Assembly: GCA_002345725.1 (NCBI GenBank) | Contig: DDWP01000002.1 | Coordinates: 1-7,560 of the forward strand | Origin: Candidatus Shapirobacteria bacterium UBA2283 | Lineage (GTDB): Bacteria; Patescibacteriota; Microgenomatia; UBA12405 | Direction of reading: 5' to 3' | DNA length: 7,560 nt | In this document: positions 5,546 to 7,560 of the stretch, one piece after another | How the letters are laid out: each line of letters starts with the position of its first letter | How positions within the stretch are numbered: the first letter of the stretch is position 1 | The notes under the pieces: model-generated | Seen by the model: the letters and a program-made list of their open reading frames with translations, nothing else | The model's database searches: none | What the model was told of the DNA's origin: nothing | Made by a program: the position numbers and the translations under genes

Positions 5546-5550
5546 GGAGG
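5546..5550 (+). promoter_or_regulatory. Shine-Dalgarno site of the TPM-like gene
   Basis: GGAGG lies five bases before ATG 5556. It decides between two in-frame starts, because the ATG at 5544-5546 overlaps the site and has none of its own. It is the only well-placed Shine-Dalgarno before a gene in this window. Confidence 0.8.
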
Positions 5551-5555
5551 TTCGT

Positions 5556-7560
5556 ATGTCACACAAATCTTCTCCTTTTTGGAGAATCGCAAGCGCCCTT
5601 TTCTTGCTTGCGTTGATCGTATTGCCGTCCATTCAGGTAGCTGCTCAAAGTACCTGGACACAGGATGCCTACGTCTTCGATTCCACTGGCAAGCTCAGCG
5701 CAGATTTCATCGCGCGTTTTAACGCCAAGGTCAAAGAAGAAGGTTATCCGGTCTATCTGGCTGTCGTTGACGAGTCGCTTCTGGGCGAAGGTTTTTATGC
5801 CTGGGATGCCGCTAAACGCGATCTTTATGACACTGGGAAAATCTCAGGTAGTTTTGTCATGATCGTCATCGCGCCGTTCGTAGGTAAAGACAGCCCGGTC
5901 TACAAGTTCGGCATTACCGAGATGATGCAGGGTGGGGTTTATTCACCACTCGCTGAACGCACCATTTCTGGTCATTCCGAAAAAGCCGGACCTGAAGTTG
6001 CCGCCTGGATTGATAATGAAATTCAAAACGGAAGTTGGGAAAAGGCAGCCATTGACGGTATCCATGAAGTCGCAGCCGCCTGTCAGGCACTGTCGCTTGG
6101 GTCATCTCCGTCAAGCCAGCCAGCTCAACAAGCGCCTGCACCGACTTCTTCAGAATCCAAGGTCTTCGTCGTCGAAAAGAACCCTATCGACTACAGCCGC
6201 GTCTTTTTGACTCTTATCGGTGCCATTGTTGGTATGCTCGTCCTTGTTTTTGGAGGGATGGCATTTTATACCGCAAATCAGGCAAGCCGTAAGATAAAGG
6301 ATGCACGTCATCGCGCAGTCCAAAGCCAGACAGCCGCAGTCAATCTGATGACCAGGTTCGAAGAAGCCGTGGAGGATGCACTTGAGCGAATTCAGTTTCT
6401 TGACCTTAAAGTCGCTCCCGCGTTAACCGCCCAACTTCGTGCTCAACTGACCACCCTGAAGGGGGACGTCTCCGGTCCACTGACCAGTTTCCAGAGTGTA
6501 GGTGAACGTCTCGAACAGCCTGGCGCTGAAGCTTCAGAAGATGTCTACGATGAAATCCGTCGTCAACTCGAAGCCCAGATCGTCATCCCTATGCGCCGGG
6601 CCATGGAAAGTCTCAACCAAATCGTTGCTGAAATCGAAGGGTTGGAGACCCAGGTGGAGACTGCCCCGCAAGGTGTAGAATCTGCCCGCCAGAAGATTGA
6701 GCAAGCTGAACAAGCCATCCTGGCCCTTGAGACTAATGGGATGAAAGTTCCTAATCTCCGTCGGGAATTGGCTGAAGCCCAAGGCTTGTTCGTTCGTGCC
6801 CAGAAGTCTCTGGTTGCACTGGACTTGCCCCTGGCCGTCTCTCTCGCTGAAAAATGTTTGGCTGAAGCAGTTCAAGCCCTTGAACTTGCCCAAAACTTCA
6901 AGAATTGGGTAAAGGGTTTGTTTGCCGACCATGCCGAGATTACCGCGCGTCTGGAACCAGTTGGCAAACTTGTTGCCGGTTCACGAGAAACTCTCGAAGC
7001 CTTGTCGCACAGTTTTGTCGCTTCGTCCTGGAAAGAACTTAAGGACAATCCGACCCGCGCCCAACGCAACATCGAGAGAGCGGTAAAACTGCTAGCCACT
7101 GCCACTCAAGCACTTGAAACCCAGGATTGGGAACAAGCTGACCAGGCCATTGACGAAGCCACGCTTTCCCTGCAAGAGAGCGAAATGCTTTGCCACTCCA
7201 TCTCAGCACGTCAAGAAGAGTTGGAAAAAGCCGTCAAGCAGGTTCAAAAACTCGTCGCTGACGTCACTCAGGCACTTGCCTCAGTCAAGGCTTATGTCGG
7301 GCAACATGATGCCGACATCCCTGAAAGAGCAGAAGAACGCCTCGAAGTGGCTGAAAGACGAGCTGCGCAACTGACTGAAGACCTTGGCGCTGAAATGCCT
7401 GACTATTTGGCAATCACCAAACTCCTTGCCGCAGTCTTAAAAGAGGCAGGAGAGATTCTCGCAAACAGCAAGGATGACGTCGAGAAGATGTCCCAGGCTG
7501 AGAATATTGCGGAATCGGAGATCGCTGATGCAACACGGGCAGTAAAGCGCGCCGACTCCT
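5556..7560 (+). CDS. Exported TPM-domain-like protein with one membrane helix and a long coiled-coil interior (C-terminus outside window)
   Basis: The frame stays open for 668 codons to the window edge, so the protein is incomplete. Residues 1-30 form a signal peptide (basic start, hydrophobic core, V-A-A before Gln31). Residues 36-175 resemble a TPM/YgcG-like domain: YVFDSTGKLS (39-48), the strand YLAVVD (67-72), SFVMIVIAP (99-107), VYKFGITE (115-122) and GSWEKAAIDGIHEVA (159-173). A P/Q/S-rich linker (182-200) leads to one membrane helix (about 216-238). Residues 245-668 are almost wholly helical, rich in A, E, L and Q, and likely coiled coil. The signal peptide puts the TPM-like part outside and the helical part in the cytoplasm. 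TPM domains occur in membrane proteins and in the photosystem II repair factor TLP18.3, where phosphatase activity is reported; no activity is claimed here. Composition and ribosome site differ from the genes to the left. No stop or frameshift was met in the full hand translation. Confidence 0.8.
   Translation, partial: MSHKSSPFWRIASALFLLALIVLPSIQVAAQSTWTQDAYVFDSTGKLSADFIARFNAKVKEEGYPVYLAVVDESLLGEGFYAWDAAKRDLYDTGKISGSFVMIVIAPFVGKDSPVYKFGITEMMQGGVYSPLAERTISGHSEKAGPEVAAWIDNEIQNGSWEKAAIDGIHEVAAACQALSLGSSPSSQPAQQAPAPTSSESKVFVVEKNPIDYSRVFLTLIGAIVGMLVLVFGGMAFYTANQASRKIKDARHRAVQSQTAAVNLMTRFEEAVEDALERIQFLDLKVAPALTAQLRAQLTTLKGDVSGPLTSFQSVGERLEQPGAEASEDVYDEIRRQLEAQIVIPMRRAMESLNQIVAEIEGLETQVETAPQGVESARQKIEQAEQAILALETNGMKVPNLRRELAEAQGLFVRAQKSLVALDLPLAVSLAEKCLAEAVQALELAQNFKNWVKGLFADHAEITARLEPVGKLVAGSRETLEALSHSFVASSWKELKDNPTRAQRNIERAVKLLATATQALETQDWEQADQAIDEATLSLQESEMLCHSISARQEELEKAVKQVQKLVADVTQALASVKAYVGQHDADIPERAEERLEVAERRAAQLTEDLGAEMPDYLAITKLLAAVLKEAGEILANSKDDVEKMSQAENIAESEIADATRAVKRADS

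Larger units (their letters stand above)
5284..5555 (+). other. Gene-free leader region with two hairpins
   Basis: About 270 bases without a convincing gene. It holds two hairpins (entered separately), a possible 15-codon reading frame at 5326-5373 with no ribosome site, and four GCACT pentamers (5286, 5316, 5339, 5421). The AT-rich character of the left part fades within it and the balanced composition of the right part begins near 5372. It matches no riboswitch or structured RNA I know, and no U-tract terminator follows either hairpin on the plus strand. It may be the 5' leader of the downstream gene, a small RNA, or the place where two different sequences meet. Confidence 0.45.

Noticed and set aside
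5351..5632. 93-codon minus-strand frame across the leader and start of the TPM-like gene
   Set aside because: It opposes a signal-peptide coding region, shows no domain-like pattern, and has neither a leaderless -10 nor a ribosome site suited to it.
5914..7374. Several short frames on both strands inside the long right-hand gene
   Set aside because: They lie within a single 668-codon open frame with signal peptide, domain and membrane helix; they are shadow frames.

Overview
The window has two unlike parts. Bases 1 to about 5290 are AT-rich and tightly packed (hand counts: 16 G+C in 1381-1440, 19 in 4261-4320). They hold the end of a membrane-protein gene, a dinD-like gene, a small alpha/beta-hydrolase, an MFS transporter, a conserved-looking protein of unknown function, and an M3-family oligoendopeptidase. 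From about 5370 to the end the DNA is near 50% G+C (30 in 6601-6660, 31 in 7081-7140). That part is one long open frame, 5556 to beyond 7560, for a secreted-then-membrane-anchored protein with a TPM-like outer domain and a very long helical inner domain.

The left part most resembles a small, compact bacterial genome of the Patescibacteria/CPR kind. The signs are low G+C, short gaps, two places where convergent genes overlap at their 3' ends, and intergenic GC-rich hairpins that I associate from memory with CPR assemblies. The placement is inference, since no rRNA or marker gene is present.

The most useful observation is that all five genes in the left part with a visible start carry a -10-like hexamer (TATATT, TACAAT, TATAAT, TATAAT, TACAAT) ending only 5 or 6 bases before the ATG. 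None has a Shine-Dalgarno sequence in the usual place. Predicted transcription would start at the ATG itself, so these look like leaderless mRNAs. Two of the promoters also have a perfect TTGACA -35. For the MFS gene, that -35 lies across the loop of an intergenic hairpin repeat.

The right-hand gene uses the ordinary arrangement: GGAGG five bases before its ATG, behind a roughly 265-base leader. That leader holds two clear hairpins and is preceded by a near-consensus promoter (TTGATA, 17 bases, TATAAT) at 5255-5283. The change in composition and in translation signal falls in 5290-5555. It could be a horizontal acquisition, or an assembly join between two organisms.

Functionally the left genes do not form one pathway. 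They read as a housekeeping and stress mix: DNA-damage-type protein, hydrolase, efflux-type transporter, peptide turnover. The hydrolase and MFS genes run in the same direction 54 bases apart, but each has its own -10, so they need not be an operon. I found no CRISPR array, tRNA, rRNA, transposase or complete mobile element, and no convincing new multi-gene system.
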